The notes: generated by a model not told the origin, from the sequence alone. Numbered from the stretch's first letter, positions 24,566 to 36,866 are shown. The stretch is DNA of 64,000 bases from Corynebacterium sp. (GCA_030530875.1 JAUMUD010000006.1:1-64000); one strand, 5' to 3'. A program made the numbers and translations.

Positions 24566-25831
24566 ATGGCAAAAATGCAAGACAACTATGATGGGCTCAA
24601 GTGCTCCTTCTGTAACAAGAGCCAGAAGCAGGTAGAGCGCCTTGTCCATGGCAATGGTGTCTACATCTGTAATGACTGTATCGCGGTATGTAGTTCTATT
24701 ATCGATGAAGAGTTGAGCTCGGCAGGCAGTGGTCTGAGTCAGGGCGCCGCCCTGCCAAAGCCACAGGAAATCCATGATTTCCTCGATGATTACGTGATTG
24801 GCCAGGAAGATGCCAAGCGCGTTCTTGCCGTGGCTGTCTATAACCACTACAAGCGCATCCGCGCAGAGGAGCAGAAGCCACTGTCCCGTGAGAAGGACAA
24901 TGCTATTGAGCTTTCCAAGTCCAATATTCTGCTTCTCGGCCCTACCGGTTCGGGTAAAACCTACCTCGCCCAGACCCTGGCTAAGCTTCTTGATGTTCCC
25001 TTTGCCATCGCCGATGCCACCTCTCTTACCGAAGCTGGCTATGTTGGTGAGGACGTAGAGAATATCCTGTTGCGCCTTATCCAGGCCTCAGACTACGACA
25101 TCCAGCGTGCCGAGCGTGGCATTATCTACATCGACGAGATTGATAAGATCGCCCGCAAGTCCGAGAACCCATCCATCACCCGTGATGTCTCGGGTGAGGG
25201 CGTGCAGCAGGCACTGCTGAAGATTCTTGAAGGTACCATTGCTTCCGTGCCACAGAACGGTGGCCGTAAGCACCCTAATGGTGAGAATGTCACCATTGAT
25301 ACCTCCAATATTCTCTTTATTGTCGCTGGTGCCTTTGCTGGTCTGGACAAGGTCATCGAGTCCCGCCTGGGCAAGAACAGCCTCGGCTTTGGCAATGCCG
25401 TCCACACCAAGGAAGAATTTGAGGATGTTTACTCTCAGGTTCTCCCAGAAGACCTTGTGAAATTCGGCCTCATTCCGGAATTCATCGGTCGTCTGCCAGT
25501 GGTCGCCACTGTGAAGGATCTCGATGTGGATACTTTGGTCAAGGTTCTGACCGAGCCAAAGAACTCCCTGGTTCGCCAGTACAAGCTTCTTTTCGAAATG
25601 GACAAGATTAAGCTCACCTTCCAGGATGAAGCCCTTCGTGCCATCTCCGAAAAGGCCATGGAACGCAAGACCGGTGCCCGTGGTCTGCGCGCCATTATGG
25701 AAGAACTGCTCAACCCACTCATGTACGCGCTCCCAAGCCGTGATGATGTTGAAGAAGTAATCATCACCCCAGAGAGCGTGGCAGAGGAAGCCGAGCCAAT
25801 TCTGGTTACCGTTGGTAAACATTCCGCCTAA
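24566..25831 (+). CDS. clpX: ATP-dependent Clp protease ATP-binding subunit ClpX
   Basis: An AAA+ unfoldase of 421 residues that feeds substrates to ClpP. The N-terminal zinc-binding domain has four cysteines (C13, C16, C35, C38). Walker A is GPTGSGKT (near residue 130) and Walker B is [10 protein letters not shown]. The pore loop GYVGED and the sensor-2 region [10 protein letters not shown] are present. The ClpP-contact loop IGF is replaced by the actinobacterial-type region around [15 protein letters not shown]. The length is normal. A strong bidirectional terminator follows. Confidence 0.96.
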   Translation: MAKMQDNYDGLKCSFCNKSQKQVERLVHGNGVYICNDCIAVCSSIIDEELSSAGSGLSQGAALPKPQEIHDFLDDYVIGQEDAKRVLAVAVYNHYKRIRAEEQKPLSREKDNAIELSKSNILLLGPTGSGKTYLAQTLAKLLDVPFAIADATSLTEAGYVGEDVENILLRLIQASDYDIQRAERGIIYIDEIDKIARKSENPSITRDVSGEGVQQALLKILEGTIASVPQNGGRKHPNGENVTIDTSNILFIVAGAFAGLDKVIESRLGKNSLGFGNAVHTKEEFEDVYSQVLPEDLVKFGLIPEFIGRLPVVATVKDLDVDTLVKVLTEPKNSLVRQYKLLFEMDKIKLTFQDEALRAISEKAMERKTGARGLRAIMEELLNPLMYALPSRDDVEEVIITPESVAEEAEPILVTVGKHSA

Positions 25832-25904
25832 GTCTTGCTATCGCGGATTTAAGCGGAATAGGGCAGGGTGAAATAACCCGTCAACCCCACAGAAAGTGGG
25901 GAGC

Positions 25905-25943
25905 AAAAATGAGCCTGGTGCGATTTAGCACCAGGCTCGATTT

Positions 25944-25945
<2 letters not shown>
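25905..25945. terminator. Bidirectional terminator between clpX and the TetR gene
   Basis: GAGCCTGGTGC (25911-25921) and GCACCAGGCTC (25928-25938) form an 11-bp stem, flanked by AAAAAT on the left and ATTTTTAT on the right. It serves both converging genes and overlaps the stop codon region of the TetR gene. Confidence 0.9.
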
Positions 25946-27779
<1,834 letters not shown>

Positions 27780-27812
27780 GTTCCCTCCCATTCTTTAGGT
27801 AAGATAGACGTT

Positions 27813-30455
27813 ATGTCTGAATTGCCAAAGAATTGGGATCCGAAGGCTGTTGAAAGCCAGCTCTATGAAAACTGGGTGGAAAAAGGCTATTTTAAGGCCG
27901 ATATCAACTCTGATAAGCCGCCTTTTTCCATCGTCCTGCCACCACCTAATGTGACAGGCCAGCTTCATATGGGCCATGCCTTGGACCACACCCTGATGGA
28001 TGTGCTTTCCCGTATGAAGCGCATGCAGGGCTATGAGGTTCTTTGGCTGCCTGGCATGGACCATGCCGGCATTGCTACCCAGACCAAGGTCGAAGCCATG
28101 CTCAAGGAAACTGAGGGCAAGGACCGCTTCGACTATGAGCGCGATGAATTTGTTGAGCGCGTCTGGGAGTGGAAGAAAGAATATGGTGGCCGTATTGGTC
28201 GCCAGATGCGTGCCATTGGTGACTCCGTGGACTGGTCCCGTGAGCGTTTCACCATGGATGAGGGTCTTTCCCGCGCAGTTACCACCATTTTCAAGAAGCT
28301 CTATGACAAGGGCATGATTTACCGTGCCAACCGTCTGGTGAACTGGTCCCCAGTTCTGGAGACCGCCGTTTCCGATATTGAGGTTGTGTACAAGGACGTT
28401 GAGGGTGAGCTCGTCTCCCTGCGCTACGGCTCCATGAATGATAATGAGCCGCATGTCATTGTTGCCACCACTCGTGTCGAAACTCTCCTCGGTGACGTCG
28501 CTGTTGCCGTTCACCCTGATGATGAGCGCTATAAGGACCTGGTTGGTGCGACCTTCGAGCACCCACTGATGCCAGGCCACACCCTGGTCGTTGTGGCAGA
28601 TGAGTACGTTGACCCTGAGTTTGGTACTGGTGCTGTGAAGATTACCCCAGCCCACGACCCTAATGACTATGCGGTCGCTCTGCGCCATAACCTCCCAATG
28701 CCAACCATCTTTGATACCAAGGGCCGTATCTGCAATACCGGTACCGAGTTTGATGGTATGGACCGCTTTGAAGCCCGCGTAAAGATCCGTGAAGCCCTTG
28801 CAGCCCAGGGTCGTATTGTTGCTGAGAAGCGCCCATATATCCACGCTGTTGGGCACTCTGAGCGAAGCGGCGAGCCAATTGAGCCACGCCTTTCCAAGCA
28901 GTGGTACGTCAAGGTTGAGGAGCTGGCCAAGATGGCTGGCGACGCCATCCGCGAAGGCGATACCCAGATTCACCCATCCTCCCAGGTTGCCCGTTATTTT
29001 GACTGGGTTGATGATATGCACGACTGGTGCATCAGCCGCCAGCTGTGGTGGGGCCACCGCATCCCAATCTGGTACGGCCCAAATGATGAGGTCATCTGCG
29101 TTGGTCCAGATGAAGAAGCCCCAGAAGGCTATGTGCAGGACCCAGACGTGCTTGACACCTGGTTTAGCTCCGCACTGTGGCCATTCTCCACCATGGGTTG
29201 GCCTGAAAAGACCCCTGAGCTTGAAAAATTCTACCCAACCTCCGTCCTTATCACCGGCTACGACATTCTCTTCTTCTGGGTCGCCCGCATGATGATGTTC
29301 GGCACCTTCGCCTCCACCCTTGACCCAGAGCTAGGCGACGTCCTCGGTGCAGGCAAGGATGGCCGCCCACAGATCCCATTCAAGGACCTCTTCCTCCACG
29401 GTCTCGTGCGCGATGCCCAGGGCCGTAAGATGTCTAAGTCTCTTGGCAATGGTATTGACCCAATGGACTGGGTTGAGCGCTTCGGTGCCGATGCACTGCG
29501 CTTCACCCTGGCTCGTGGCGCCAACCCTGGTGTGGACCTCCCACTGGGTGAGGATTCTGCACAGTCCTCCCGTAACTTTGCCACCAAGCTCTTTAACGCC
29601 ACTAAGTTCGCCATGATGAAGGGCGCCAAGGTTGGCGAGCTCCCAGCCCGTGAGAACCTCACCGATGCTGATAGGTGGATTCTTGACCGCCTTGAAGAAC
29701 TGCGTGTATCCGTGGATGATTACCTCTCCCGCTACCAGTTCGCCAAGGCCCACGAGGCCATGTACCAGTTCGTCTGGAATGAATTCTGCGACTGGTACCT
29801 CGAGATTGCCAAGGTTCAGGAAGACTCCTCTGTGATTCTCGGTCGCGTGCTCAACGTGGCCTTGAAGCTCCTGCACCCAGCTATGCCATTCGTGACCGAA
29901 ACCCTGTGGCTTGCTCTCACCGAGGGCAAGTTCGAGGAGTCCCTCGTCATTTCCACCTGGCCAACCGCTGAGGACACCAATGGTGGGGTAGAGAAGGATG
30001 ACGTCGCTGCCCGCCGCATGGACGATGTTCAGAAGCTTGTGACCGAGCTTCGTCGCTTCCGTGCCGACCAGGGTGTGAAGCCAAGCCAGCGCGTTCCTGC
30101 CCGCTGTGACTATGGTGATCTGCCAGCAGAGGTCATTGAGAGCCTTGCTCGCGTAGATGCCCCAGATGCAGACTTCAATGCCACCGCCTCCATTGAGGTT
30201 CGTCTCAGCGAGCGCACTGTGACCGTGGAGCTGGATACCTCCGGCACCGTGGACAAGGACGCCGAGCGCAAGCGCCTGGAGAAGGACCTCGCTGCAGCAC
30301 AGAAGGAACTCGAGGGTACTGCAAAGAAGCTCGGCAATGAGTCCTTCTTGGCCAAGGCCCCTGAGGCAGTGGTGGAGAAAATCCGTGCCCGCAAGCAGAT
30401 TGCTGAGGAGGAAGTGGCGCGTATTAGCGCGCGCCTGGCAGAGCTTCTAAACTAG
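27813..30455 (+). CDS. valS: Valyl-tRNA synthetase
   Basis: A class I aminoacyl-tRNA synthetase of 880 residues. The HIGH motif is HMGH (residues 52-55, in [15 protein letters not shown]) and KMSKS is at 539-543. Between them lies the CP1 editing domain (about residues 190-330). The anticodon domain and a C-terminal coiled coil ([18 protein letters not shown]...) complete the protein. The start is supported by TAAGAT (27800-27805) exactly 7 nt upstream. It leads an operon with folC (5-nt gap) and a DUF4233 gene. Confidence 0.97.
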   Translation: MSELPKNWDPKAVESQLYENWVEKGYFKADINSDKPPFSIVLPPPNVTGQLHMGHALDHTLMDVLSRMKRMQGYEVLWLPGMDHAGIATQTKVEAMLKETEGKDRFDYERDEFVERVWEWKKEYGGRIGRQMRAIGDSVDWSRERFTMDEGLSRAVTTIFKKLYDKGMIYRANRLVNWSPVLETAVSDIEVVYKDVEGELVSLRYGSMNDNEPHVIVATTRVETLLGDVAVAVHPDDERYKDLVGATFEHPLMPGHTLVVVADEYVDPEFGTGAVKITPAHDPNDYAVALRHNLPMPTIFDTKGRICNTGTEFDGMDRFEARVKIREALAAQGRIVAEKRPYIHAVGHSERSGEPIEPRLSKQWYVKVEELAKMAGDAIREGDTQIHPSSQVARYFDWVDDMHDWCISRQLWWGHRIPIWYGPNDEVICVGPDEEAPEGYVQDPDVLDTWFSSALWPFSTMGWPEKTPELEKFYPTSVLITGYDILFFWVARMMMFGTFASTLDPELGDVLGAGKDGRPQIPFKDLFLHGLVRDAQGRKMSKSLGNGIDPMDWVERFGADALRFTLARGANPGVDLPLGEDSAQSSRNFATKLFNATKFAMMKGAKVGELPARENLTDADRWILDRLEELRVSVDDYLSRYQFAKAHEAMYQFVWNEFCDWYLEIAKVQEDSSVILGRVLNVALKLLHPAMPFVTETLWLALTEGKFEESLVISTWPTAEDTNGGVEKDDVAARRMDDVQKLVTELRRFRADQGVKPSQRVPARCDYGDLPAEVIESLARVDAPDADFNATASIEVRLSERTVTVELDTSGTVDKDAERKRLEKDLAAAQKELEGTAKKLGNESFLAKAPEAVVEKIRARKQIAEEEVARISARLAELLN

Positions 30456-30460
30456 GAAGC

Positions 30461-31927
30461 ATGCTCAATATTAATGACGATGGTTTGAGCCTTGACCTCA
30501 ATGCTCCGACCAATGAGGCTGAGTCTCGGGAGATTACTCCTGAGGACTTAGCCGCTTTGGCGCGTGTGGAGGAAGAACTCGACAGCCGCTGGAATGAAAC
30601 CTCCATCGACCCAACGCTCGAGCGTATGGAACTCCTGATGGATTATCTGGGCCACCCAGAGCGTAGTTTTCATTCCATCCACGTGGCAGGCACCAATGGT
30701 AAGACCTCCACGGTGCGCATGATCGAGAGCCTCCTGCGCGCCTTTCATATGCGCACCGGCCGTACCACCAGCCCGCACCTGCAGCTGGTTACCGAGCGTA
30801 TCGGTATTGATGGTGTGCCAATCCACCCACGCGATTATGTTCGCATCTGGGAAGAAATCAAGCCCTATGTAGAAATGGTCGACGCCAAAAGCCAGGCCGA
30901 GGGCGGCCCACGCATGTCCAAATTTGAGGTAACCACAGCCATGGCCTACGCCGCCTTTGCTGATGCCCCAGTAGATGTGGCCGTCATTGAGGTTGGTCTT
31001 GGTGGCCGATGGGACGCCACCAATGTCATCAATGCTGATGTGGCAGTGGTAACCCCAGTGGGCATTGACCACACCAACTTCCTTGGCAATACATTGACGG
31101 AAATTGTGGGGGAGAAGGCCGGCATTATCAAGAGCCGCTGGGACATGGAGGATCTCCTCACCCCACCAGATAATGTGGCCATTATTGCTGAGCAGGAACC
31201 AGAAGCAATGAAGGTTCTGCTTGAGCGCGCCGTTGAGGTGGATGCCTCCGTGGCCCGCGCCGGTTTCGAATTTGGCATCATGGCCTCGTCCATTGCCGTT
31301 GGTGGCCAGATGCTCAGTATCAAGGGCCTTGGTGGCGAGTACACCGACATTTTCCTGCCACTTTCCGGTGAGCACCAGGCTCGCAATGCGGCCGTGGCGC
31401 TTGCAGCGGTGGAAGCCTATTTCGGTGCCGGTGCTGGCCGCCAGCTTAACCAGGAGCAGGTCCGTGAGGGCTTTGCCCAGGTCCAGAGCCCAGGTCGCCT
31501 TGAGCGCATGCGCAGTGCGCCAACCACCTTCATCGATGCGGGCCACAATCCGCACGGCGCAAAGGCCTTGGCAGCGGCGCTTTCCAGGGATTTTGATTTC
31601 CGCCGACTCATTGGTGTGGTCTCCATTTTTGCCGATAAGGATGCACGCGGTATCCTTGAGGCCCTGGAACCAGTACTCGATGAGATTGTGGTTACCAAGA
31701 ACTCGAGCCCACGCGCCATGGAAGCAGAAGAGCTTGCCGCTTTGGCCGTGGAATATTTCGGTGAAGAGCGCGTGCGCGTGGAGCCACATTTGCCGGGTGC
31801 CTATGAGCTTGCTGTTGAGCTTGCCGAGGACGGGGATGAAGACCCTGCCGGTTGTGGCGTAATTATCACGGGTTCCGTTGTTACTGCCGGTGATGCTCGT
31901 GCGATGTTTGGAAAGGAACCAGCCTAA
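30461..31927 (+). CDS. folC: Folylpolyglutamate synthase / dihydrofolate synthase
   Basis: A Mur-ligase-family enzyme of 488 residues that adds glutamate to dihydropteroate and folates. The ATP loop is VAGTNGKTST; other family motifs are TGRTTSPHLQLVTERI, EVGLGGRWDATNVI, TPVGIDHTNFLG and FIDAGHNPHGAKAL. The N-terminal ~35 residues before the core are acidic and poorly conserved-looking. The ribosome binding site AGGAAG sits in the 5-nt gap after valS. Its stop overlaps the DUF4233 start by 1 nt (TAATG). Confidence 0.95.
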   Translation: MLNINDDGLSLDLNAPTNEAESREITPEDLAALARVEEELDSRWNETSIDPTLERMELLMDYLGHPERSFHSIHVAGTNGKTSTVRMIESLLRAFHMRTGRTTSPHLQLVTERIGIDGVPIHPRDYVRIWEEIKPYVEMVDAKSQAEGGPRMSKFEVTTAMAYAAFADAPVDVAVIEVGLGGRWDATNVINADVAVVTPVGIDHTNFLGNTLTEIVGEKAGIIKSRWDMEDLLTPPDNVAIIAEQEPEAMKVLLERAVEVDASVARAGFEFGIMASSIAVGGQMLSIKGLGGEYTDIFLPLSGEHQARNAAVALAAVEAYFGAGAGRQLNQEQVREGFAQVQSPGRLERMRSAPTTFIDAGHNPHGAKALAAALSRDFDFRRLIGVVSIFADKDARGILEALEPVLDEIVVTKNSSPRAMEAEELAALAVEYFGEERVRVEPHLPGAYELAVELAEDGDEDPAGCGVIITGSVVTAGDARAMFGKEPA

Positions 31928-32343
31928 TGGCAGAAGTAGAATACGGCCCACTTGGTCCTGGTCATGCACCAGCCAAAGACCCAATGAAGGGACTTCGTGG
32001 CGTGATGGCCGGCACCTTGGTGATGGAATCTATCGTCATGCTGCTGGTTTTGACCGTAATTGCCCGCGTTGATGAGGGCACCCACTGGACCACCTTTAAT
32101 TGGCTGAGCGTGGTTATTCTTGCTGTAGTGATGTTCCTTGGTGGTTTTGTCCAAAGTCGCCCATGGGGCCTGGGTCTCGCCTGGATTCTTCAAATCCTTG
32201 CGCTTATCGACGGCTTCTTTGTTCACTACTCGATGGTCATCATTACCGTCATCTTCGTCGCCGTGTGGTGGTATATCTCGGTCCTGCGAAGGAATCTGCT
32301 CGCCAGGCTCAAGCGTGGACTCTTGCCGTCACAACATTCCTAG
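31927..32343 (+). CDS. DUF4233 membrane protein
   Basis: A small integral membrane protein of 138 residues with about four hydrophobic helices (GTLVMESIVMLLVLTVIA; LSVVILAVVMFLGGFV; WGLGLAWILQILALIDGFF; MVIITVIFVAVWWYISVL) and a basic C-terminus. It always follows folC in corynebacteria and mycobacteria (Rv2446c position). Function unknown; translation is coupled to folC by overlapping stop and start codons. Confidence 0.85.
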   Translation: MAEVEYGPLGPGHAPAKDPMKGLRGVMAGTLVMESIVMLLVLTVIARVDEGTHWTTFNWLSVVILAVVMFLGGFVQSRPWGLGLAWILQILALIDGFFVHYSMVIITVIFVAVWWYISVLRRNLLARLKRGLLPSQHS

Positions 32344-32361
32344 CCTCTTTTTGAGGTGCTG

Positions 32362-33597
32362 TTAAGCACCGAGAAGAAGATATAAATCCAAGCCTGTGAG
32401 AACTAGGGCTATTATCCAGCCCACGATGGTTGTCACGGGCTTATTTTTATATTCGCCCATAAATCGCTCGGAGCTAGTAATCCATACGAGCGGGATGATG
32501 GAGAATGGCAGCGCGATGCTCAGGAAGACCTGGCTGTTAATGAGCAGATCATCGAGTTCCTTTGGGCCCCAGAAAATAGCGGCCATCAAAACCGGGATGA
32601 CAGCAATGCAGCGGGTAATCATGCGCCGTGCCCATGGGGCAATGTGGATATGAACAAAACCTTCCATGACGATTTGGCCCGAAAGGGTCCCCGTAATGGT
32701 GGAGTTTTGACCACTGGCCAAAAGAGCCACGGCAAAAAGGGTAGCCACTAGTGGGCCAGAGACCCTAAGGAGGTGGTCGTAGATGGCTTGGAAGGATTCA
32801 ATTTCCATGCCGTGGAAGAGACCCGCGCCAAGAATGAGGAGCATGCAGTTGACCACAAAGGCGATGGTGAGCTGTATATGGGAATCCCAAGCGCCAAAGC
32901 GAATAGCTTCATGGGTGCTAATTCCCTTGGGCGCACGGGATTGGACAATGGAGGAGTGGAGGTAGAGATTATGGGGCATGACGGTGGCGCCCACAATGCC
33001 AAGCGCAAGAACCAAAGCGTGGCCCTGGAAAAGCCGTGGTTCAAAACCAGCAAGTACCGCCGCAGGTTCCGGTGAGACCAGGTAGGTCTGGTAGAAGAAA
33101 ATTACGGTGACTGTGGCTATCAACGCAATCACAATGGCCTCAACCTTGCGGAAACCCATGTGCGTGAGCACCAGTAGAACCAAAACATCGGCAACGGTGA
33201 CTAGCACACCAAGCACAAGAGGCCAATGGAATAAGAGGTTAAGCGCAATGGCAGCACCAATGACCTCAGCAATATCAGTGGCCATAATGGCAAGTTCGGC
33301 AATAATCCAGAGCGCCACGGCCACACGGGAGCCGACCAGCATGCGGGTAGCTTGGGCCAAATCAATGCGTGCACCCATGCCGAGCTTCACACAGAGATAT
33401 TGCAAGAACATGGCAGAGAGACTCGAGAGCAGAATCACGCTCAACAGGGCATAGCCAGTTTCCGCGCCACCCTGAATGCTGGTAACCCAGTTGCCGGGGT
33501 CCATATAGCCCACGGCCACCAGGGCACCAGGGCCAAGAAAGGCCACGGCGCGCCGGGCGGGAATAGTGCGGTTAATTTCTTGCAAAGAGGGAAGCAT
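32362..33597 (-). CDS. mntH: Nramp-family divalent metal (Mn2+) transporter MntH
   Basis: A proton-coupled metal importer of 411 residues and about 11 membrane helices. The hallmark helix-1 metal site DPGN (GYMDPGNWVTSIQGG) and helix-6 MPHN (GATVMPHNLYLHSS) are intact, giving Mn2+/Fe2+ selectivity. I start it at ATG 33597, which has AAAGGA just upstream; an in-frame ATG at 33642 would place coding sequence across the palindromic operator. It is divergent from ndk. The perfect palindrome at 33616-33635 is likely its metal-responsive operator. Confidence 0.93.
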   Translation of the reverse strand: MLPSLQEINRTIPARRAVAFLGPGALVAVGYMDPGNWVTSIQGGAETGYALLSVILLSSLSAMFLQYLCVKLGMGARIDLAQATRMLVGSRVAVALWIIAELAIMATDIAEVIGAAIALNLLFHWPLVLGVLVTVADVLVLLVLTHMGFRKVEAIVIALIATVTVIFFYQTYLVSPEPAAVLAGFEPRLFQGHALVLALGIVGATVMPHNLYLHSSIVQSRAPKGISTHEAIRFGAWDSHIQLTIAFVVNCMLLILGAGLFHGMEIESFQAIYDHLLRVSGPLVATLFAVALLASGQNSTITGTLSGQIVMEGFVHIHIAPWARRMITRCIAVIPVLMAAIFWGPKELDDLLINSQVFLSIALPFSIIPLVWITSSERFMGEYKNKPVTTIVGWIIALVLTGLDLYLLLGA

Positions 33598-33615
33598 AGG
33601 GTCCTTTGAAAATAA

Positions 33616-33635
33616 AAGTTCAATGACTTGAACTT
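33616..33635 (-). promoter_or_regulatory. Perfect palindrome upstream of mntH
   Basis: AAGTTCAA-TGAC-TTGAACTT, an 8-bp perfect inverted repeat, ends 19 nt before the mntH start and adjoins a T-rich -10-like TTATTTT. The position is right for a repressor such as MntR/DtxR to block RNA polymerase. Which regulator binds cannot be read from the sequence. Confidence 0.65.
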
Positions 33636-33712
33636 GTTTCATTTTACGGCGCCTTGGGTCCACAAGCAAGAGTGATGCCGAGGGGCAGAGTCAAAATGGT
33701 AATTTGGAGATT

Positions 33713-34123
33713 ATGACTGAACGTACTTTTTTCCTTATTAAGCCAGACGGCGTTGCCCGCGGTCTGATTGGTGATGTTCTTAGCCGCATTGAGCGCAAGG
33801 GCCTTAAGGTTGTGGCCATGGATCTTCGCGTTGCTGATGAGGCCACCGCCAAGGAGCACTACGCCGAGCATGTGGATAAGCCATTCTTCGGCGACCTGGT
33901 TGATTTCATCACCTCCGGCCCACTGGTTGCTGGTGTGCTTGAAGGCCCACGTGCCATTGAGGCATGGCGTCAGATTGCTGGTGGCACCGACCCAGTTGCC
34001 AAGGCAACCCCAGGTACCATCCGCGGTGACTACGCCCTTGAGGTGAATTCCAATATCGTCCACGGCTCGGATTCTCCTGAGTCTGCGGCACGTGAGATTG
34101 GTATTTGGTTCCCGAATCTCTAA
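33713..34123 (+). CDS. ndk: Nucleoside diphosphate kinase
   Basis: A 136-residue enzyme that balances NTP pools by phosphoryl transfer through a His. The N-terminal [18 protein letters not shown] is diagnostic. The active-site block is unusual in wording, reading [20 protein letters not shown], with the catalytic His in the standard NxxHGSDS motif. ATG 33713 has TAATTT (33700-33705) exactly 7 nt upstream and also an overlapping GGAG, so either leaderless or very short-leader initiation is possible. Confidence 0.96.
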   Translation: MTERTFFLIKPDGVARGLIGDVLSRIERKGLKVVAMDLRVADEATAKEHYAEHVDKPFFGDLVDFITSGPLVAGVLEGPRAIEAWRQIAGGTDPVAKATPGTIRGDYALEVNSNIVHGSDSPESAAREIGIWFPNL

Positions 34124-34128
34124 AATAG

Positions 34129-34194
34129 GTGAAAGTAGGTCTATAGGCTCCGCGAGGCTGCTCTAAGCGCCCGGAGCCTCACCGTAACTTTCAC
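34129..34194 (+). promoter_or_regulatory. Long hairpin in the ndk-rne spacer (rne leader)
   Basis: The outer stem GTGAAAGT/ACTTTCAC (34129-34136, 34187-34194) and inner stem AGGCTCCG/CGGAGCCT (34145-34152, 34172-34179) enclose a 19-nt loop. It ends 15 nt before the rne start, with the AGGAG ribosome binding site directly beyond. There is no T-run, so it is unlikely to be a plain terminator. Confidence 0.6.
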
Positions 34195-34209
34195 AAAATA
34201 GGAGATTCC

Positions 34210-36828
34210 GTGGCTGGATCCACAGGTAAAATTCGTGTTCATGCTTTGGCACGTGAGCTAGGCATGAGCTCTAAGGAGCTTGTACTCAAGCTTCATGAAA
34301 TCGGGCTCGTTAAGGTAGCCCAGTCGACTTTGACCGCAGAAGAGGTCGACGCAATTCGAAACTTCCTCGCCGATAATGAGGCTGAGGCCCCAGCAGATAA
34401 TAATGATGAAAAGCTGAGGGACCACATTCGTAAGAATGTGGAAAATGAAATTCACCAGATCGAGCAGAAAGTAGATCTGGAGCTCGCAAGTTCTGACCCC
34501 GCCCCCACCGATTTAGCGGAGGAGCCATCGGGCGAGACTGAATCGGTCGTCGAAACGCCCCAGGCCCCAGGCTCGATGGATACCATCTTCCTTGCCCCAA
34601 CGGTGCGTGAGCCTGAACCAGAACCAGAGCCAGAACCAGCACCAGCGAAGCCCGTCAAGGCAGCTGAGAAGCCACGTCGTGGCGCGCGCGGGACTGGCCG
34701 TGGTCGCGGTGCACAGGAGCAAGAGCCAATTACGGAACCAGTGGCCATTAAGGGTTCCACTCGTCTTGAGGCTTTGCGACGCCGCCGTACGAACCTGCGC
34801 TCTGAGGGGCGCAAGAAGCGCCATGTGGTGAGCCAGGCGGAGTTTTTGGCACGTCGTGAGTCTGTTGACCGCGTGATGGTTGTGCGTGAGCGCAGGCGTA
34901 ATGATGACCTGGGTAATGTGACCCAGGTTGGTGTGCTTGAAGATGATTTGCTTGTCGAGCACTTTGTGACCTCGGAAACACAGAACTCCACCGTGGGCAA
35001 TATTTATCTTGGTCGCGTGCAAAATGTTTTGCCGTCGATGGAGGCTGCCTTTATTGACATCGGCACCGGCCGCAATGGCGTGCTTTATGCCGGTGAGGTG
35101 GATTGGCGTGCCGCTGGACTTGGTGGCCGCAACCGTACCATTGAGCATGCGCTCAAGCCTGGTGATCAGGTGCTGGTCCAGGTGGCTAAGGACCCAGTGG
35201 GGCAGAAGGGTGCGCGTTTGACCACCCAGATTTCGCTCGCTGGCCGCTATTTGGTTTATGTGCCGCATGGTAATTCCAGCGGTATTTCGCGCAAGCTTCC
35301 AGAGGATGAGCGTAAGCGCCTTCGTGATTTGGTGAAGGATATTGTGCCACCTAATGCCAGTGCGATTATTCGTACGGCTGCCGAGGGTGTCTCGGAGCGT
35401 GATATTGCAGCCGATGTGGCGCGCCTTCAGGAGATTTGGGAGTCCATTGAGGCTGCCACGAAGAAGGCTAAGGCAAAGCGTGGCTCCAAGCCTCGTACGC
35501 TGTATGAAGAGCCAGATATGCTGGTCAAGATTGTCCGCGATGTCTTTAATGAGGACTTCTCTAAGCTCGTCGTGGAGGGCCAGCGTCCATGGTCCACGGT
35601 GAAGAATTATGTGGAGACCATGGCGCCGGATTTGATGGACCGTGTGGAGCGCTACCTGCCGGAAAAGAATGCCGGTGTGGATGTTTTTGAGCGCTATCGC
35701 ATTGATGAGCAGCTCCAAAAGGCGCTCTCCCGCAAGGTCTGGCTGCCTTCTGGTGGCACCCTGATTATTGACCGCACTGAGGCCATGACCGTCATCGATG
35801 TGAACACCGGTCGTTTTACCGGCTCCGGCGGCAACCTTGAGGAAACTGTGACCCGCAATAACCTTGAGGCTGCGGAGGAAATTGTGCGCCAGATGCGTCT
35901 TCGTGACCTTGGTGGCATGATTGTGGTCGACTTTATTGACATGGTGCTTCCGGAAAACCAGGAGCTGGTTCTGCGCCGTCTGCGTGAGTTCCTTGGCCGT
36001 GACCGTACCCGCCACCAGGTCTCTGAGGTGACCAGCCTTGGTCTGGTACAGATGACCCGTAAGAAGCTGGGCCAGGGTCTTTTGGAGACCTTCGCCACCC
36101 AGTGTGAATGCTGCAGTGGTACCGGCTATATCATCCACCCAGACCCAGTGGAGCATGCAGCTGATGGCATTACGCCAATTAGCCCAGATAAGCACAAGAA
36201 GAAGCGCGAGGACCGCAAGCCAAAGAAGAAGGGGCCAACCCTTCAGATCAAGGAAGAAGATGTTCTGAACGAGGAGTCCGCTCTCGAGCAGACTCCTGCA
36301 GAGATTCCTCAGAAGAAGGAACGTGGTCTCTCGCAATCTGGGCGAAGTGAGGAGCCTACTGGCGAAAACTCTCGTCGCTCTGCTCGTGAGGAGTCGCGAG
36401 ACTCCTCACCGTCGATTGTGGACATCGCTTTGGCTGCCGTGGAAAATGCTGAGCAGCAGGACCCTGATGATGAATTCGGTAAGGTCATGCGCGATTGGGA
36501 ATCCAATCCTCGTCGTAGGCGTGCCACGCGCGGCAATTCGCGTTCTGATAAGCGCCCAGAGGGTAGCATTGAGCGCAATATTGAGAAGCAGCGTGGTGTG
36601 AAGACATCCAAGCCGAAGGCAGAGTTGGAGCCAGAAACCGTGGGTCCAGTGCGCGTGATTCGTGGTCGTCGTCGCGCGGTGCGTCGTGCATCCTCTGCTA
36701 CTACCCAGGAAACGGCCAAGGCAGAAAGCCTTAAGACTGGCGGCGTGAAAGTTAGTGCTGACACGCCGACGAAGGTGCCAATTAGTACTCGTAAGAGGCG
36801 CCGTGCAGTGCGCAAGACACGCGGGTGA
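34210..36828 (+). CDS. rne: Ribonuclease E/G
   Basis: The main endoribonuclease for mRNA decay and rRNA processing, 872 residues. The N-terminal ~50 residues (KIRVHALARELGMSSKELVLKLHEIG) are an IF2-N-like domain typical of actinobacterial RNase E. An acidic/basic disordered stretch follows, then the S1 domain (GNIYLGRVQNVLPSMEAAFIDIG), the 5' sensor, the DNase-I-like catalytic core (IIDRTEAMTVIDVNTG...GGMIVVDFIDM, with acidic metal ligands) and the zinc link CECCSGTGY. The C-terminal ~200 residues are charged, Arg/Ser-rich and disordered. GTG start with AGGAG. A leader hairpin suggests post-transcriptional control. Confidence 0.95.
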   Translation: MAGSTGKIRVHALARELGMSSKELVLKLHEIGLVKVAQSTLTAEEVDAIRNFLADNEAEAPADNNDEKLRDHIRKNVENEIHQIEQKVDLELASSDPAPTDLAEEPSGETESVVETPQAPGSMDTIFLAPTVREPEPEPEPEPAPAKPVKAAEKPRRGARGTGRGRGAQEQEPITEPVAIKGSTRLEALRRRRTNLRSEGRKKRHVVSQAEFLARRESVDRVMVVRERRRNDDLGNVTQVGVLEDDLLVEHFVTSETQNSTVGNIYLGRVQNVLPSMEAAFIDIGTGRNGVLYAGEVDWRAAGLGGRNRTIEHALKPGDQVLVQVAKDPVGQKGARLTTQISLAGRYLVYVPHGNSSGISRKLPEDERKRLRDLVKDIVPPNASAIIRTAAEGVSERDIAADVARLQEIWESIEAATKKAKAKRGSKPRTLYEEPDMLVKIVRDVFNEDFSKLVVEGQRPWSTVKNYVETMAPDLMDRVERYLPEKNAGVDVFERYRIDEQLQKALSRKVWLPSGGTLIIDRTEAMTVIDVNTGRFTGSGGNLEETVTRNNLEAAEEIVRQMRLRDLGGMIVVDFIDMVLPENQELVLRRLREFLGRDRTRHQVSEVTSLGLVQMTRKKLGQGLLETFATQCECCSGTGYIIHPDPVEHAADGITPISPDKHKKKREDRKPKKKGPTLQIKEEDVLNEESALEQTPAEIPQKKERGLSQSGRSEEPTGENSRRSAREESRDSSPSIVDIALAAVENAEQQDPDDEFGKVMRDWESNPRRRRATRGNSRSDKRPEGSIERNIEKQRGVKTSKPKAELEPETVGPVRVIRGRRRAVRRASSATTQETAKAESLKTGGVKVSADTPTKVPISTRKRRRAVRKTRG

Positions 36829-36837
36829 CCAGCTGTT

Positions 36838-36866
36838 TTGCGTAGTTTTGCCAAGTGGGGTAGACT
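36838..36866 (+). promoter_or_regulatory. rplU-rpmA promoter
   Basis: TTGCGT (36838-36843) and TAGACT (36861-36866) with a 17-bp spacer begin directly after the rne stop. The resulting ~64-nt leader contains the hairpin GCAGTTT/AAACTGC (36876-36896), a possible autoregulatory L21 leader. Confidence 0.6.

Noticed and set aside
27795..29057. A 420-codon antisense frame within valS
   Set aside because: Shadow of valS; no initiation signal and no recognisable domain.
34513..36336. A 607-codon open frame antisense to rne
   Set aside because: A shadow of the rne reading frame; the product is rich in Leu, His and Thr in a pattern dictated by the opposite strand, with no recognisable motif or ribosome binding site.
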